From contig NZ_JADKYW010000003.1 in NCBI RefSeq assembly GCF_015355785.1, positions 532,028 to 596,027 on the forward strand: 64,000 nucleotides of DNA, read 5' to 3'. This DNA is from Arthrobacter gandavensis (lineage in GTDB: Bacteria; Actinomycetota; Actinomycetes; Actinomycetales; Micrococcaceae). How positions within the stretch are numbered: the first letter of the stretch is position 1; the number at the start of each line of letters is the position of its first letter. The notes beneath the pieces were generated by a model, which saw only the letters and a program-made list of their open reading frames with translations, did no database searches and was not told where the DNA came from. A program made the translations under genes and the position numbers. Below are positions 62,713 to 64,000 of the stretch, in pieces.

Positions 62713-64000
62713 CTACGGCGCCGCAGCACGAGCCTTGACATAAACATCCACTGGCATCGGCCGGTGCAGCTTCCACACAATGCCGACCGGCTTCGACCCG
62801 GAATGCGACATGTAGTCCAGCTGCCCGAGGCAGGTGTACGGCATCGTCATCCCGTTCTCATCGCGCTGCCGAGGGCGGGCGAAAAGCAGAACCTTCGATT
62901 CCAGAGCCTTATGGTTGATGTACCGCTGGCCGGTCGTGCTTTCGGGAGACGTCGCGTTCTGCGACTCCCAGTGAAAAACCTCCGGACTCATCGCATAGTC
63001 CTTGTACATGATGGACGCCGCGCGTTCTTTTTCATCCTTCTCCAACGTCACGAAGAACGCGTCGGTCTTCGTCTCCGCACACCAAGCGACACCTTCCCGG
63101 TGGCTGGTCTTGCCGCCGAGCGCGAAGTACCCCAGCGCGGCCAGGACTTCCTCGCGCCGGTAGGTGGCGTGCGAGTACAGCGGGATCTGCTGCAGGCCCA
63201 AGCCGAGCCCCTTGGGCGCATACCCGGAACGCTGCACACCCAGGGCAGCCAACTGCCGGATCTCCGCACAGACCAGCGGATAGCTGCGCAGGAAATCGAG
63301 TCCGGCGTCGTACGACGTGTGCCCTCCCCCATTCGGCCACAGCGCAAAGAAGAGCATCCGGGCCAGCATCTGCTCCCGGTCACTCAGCTCGTCGTAGCGG
63401 GGCGCATTCTCCGAGACCAGGTTCGTGTAGGTCTCCGCCCGCTCAGGATCATCGATGCAGAGCATCGCGGTCATCCGGCGCAGCAGGTCCTCTTCCAGCG
63501 CTGAAGTCTCGTTCAGATGGGAGGCCAGTACGACGTCGTGCGTTTGTCTGATGTCCACCAGCCCGGCTTCGCGGATCAGTGAGGTCCAGGAATCCCCCGT
63601 TTTGCGGTACACGTCGGGCAGGTCCCGTCCAGATTCCCGGAGATAGTCCTCCAGCAGGTGCTCGCCGTAGGACCGAACTTCGGCCACTAGCTGCTTGCGG
63701 CTGACCCGGAGCTGGTCCCGGATGTTGGCCAGCACGGTCTGCTGCGCCACTCGGTCCAGGATGATCTGAGATCCGGACGGCAGGTAGGGGAACCCGTCCT
63801 CCACAGCCTTCTCCAGGGCTTTGCGCCGAAGACCTGTGAGGGCTTTCAGCTTGGCGTCGAACCGGAACTCCCGGCGCTGCTGGCCGATGTAGTCCAGCAC
63901 CGTAAGGACTGACTTGCCCTTCGCCCGCCGCAGGCCGCGGCCAAGCTGCTGAATAAACACAGTCGCGCTCTGCGTGGGCCGCAGCAGCATAATCGTATCG
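62713..64000 (-). CDS. Superfamily 2 helicase with DUF3427-like C-terminus, N-terminal part outside window
   Basis: Only the C-terminal 429 codons are in the window; the frame is open at the right edge. It enters in the helicase C-terminal core with motif VI, FIQQLGRGLRRAKGK, and continues with the region found in DUF3427 helicases (VLDYIGQQRREFRFDAKLKALTG and an LRxxPLVCAEIRQLAALG section). Complete relatives usually have a phospholipase-D-like nuclease and DEAD-type helicase domains in front. These genes are frequent in phage-defence islands. GC is high again (42 G/C in 62821-62880), unlike the neighbouring repeat-PIN gene. Confidence 0.8.
   Translation of the reverse strand, partial: DTIMLLRPTQSATVFIQQLGRGLRRAKGKSVLTVLDYIGQQRREFRFDAKLKALTGLRRKALEKAVEDGFPYLPSGSQIILDRVAQQTVLANIRDQLRVSRKQLVAEVRSYGEHLLEDYLRESGRDLPDVYRKTGDSWTSLIREAGLVDIRQTHDVVLASHLNETSALEEDLLRRMTAMLCIDDPERAETYTNLVSENAPRYDELSDREQMLARMLFFALWPNGGGHTSYDAGLDFLRSYPLVCAEIRQLAALGVQRSGYAPKGLGLGLQQIPLYSHATYRREEVLAALGYFALGGKTSHREGVAWCAETKTDAFFVTLEKDEKERAASIMYKDYAMSPEVFHWESQNATSPESTTGQRYINHKALESKVLLFARPRQRDENGMTMPYTCLGQLDYMSHSGSKPVGIVWKLHRPMPVDVYVKARAAAP

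Overview
The window is high-GC actinobacterial chromosome with frequent GTG and TTG starts, many 4-base ATGA/GTGA gene overlaps, a DtxR/IdeR-type iron box and a complete mycofactocin locus. It looks like Arthrobacter or a close relative in the Micrococcaceae; that assignment is inference, since no rRNA or marker gene is present. I saw no tRNA, CRISPR array or transposase.

1-13 kb is a hemicellulose/xylose region: a sugar ABC importer (first permease cut by the window edge) with a family 3 glycosidase and an acetyl-xylan-esterase-like enzyme; a second sugar ABC importer on the minus strand; and xylA-xylB divergent from a ROK regulator. 13-25 kb is mixed catabolism: a flavin oxidoreductase with a zinc alcohol dehydrogenase, a ClC channel, an aromatic-ring hydroxylase divergent from an EamA exporter with two striking operator-like palindromes between them, small membrane proteins, a RidA protein, and an agmatine-deiminase/amidase pair. 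25.7-29 kb holds a tightly overlapping operon (ImmA-type metalloprotease, multi-spanning membrane protein, PAP2-like protein, XRE-type regulator) next to an unexplained 36-bp palindrome. 29-34 kb is a dehydrogenase and an iron-siderophore ABC importer under an iron box.

34.2-46.5 kb is the mycofactocin locus: mftG and mftR on the minus strand, and mftA-mftB-mftC, three tandem short-chain dehydrogenases, a MoxR-like ATPase, a VWA protein, mftD, mftE and mftF on the plus strand. The 41-residue precursor is intact and ends in IDGMCGVY. Having the dehydrogenases and the MoxR/VWA pair inside the biosynthetic operon suggests that cofactor, enzymes and an enzyme-activation machine are made together.

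46.5-54.5 kb has a LacI regulator, a spermidine/putrescine-type ABC importer and an adenosine deaminase, then arginine deiminase. 54.7-58.5 kb has a dehydrogenase/TetR divergent pair and a 2,4-dienoyl-CoA-reductase-like gene interrupted by one in-frame amber codon. From about 58.6 kb base composition changes: a 1183-residue helical-repeat plus PIN-nuclease-like protein is encoded in clearly lower-GC DNA and faces the C-terminal part of a DUF3427-type helicase that runs off the window. This end looks like a horizontally acquired, possibly defence-related segment and, with the mycofactocin locus, is the best place to look for something new.
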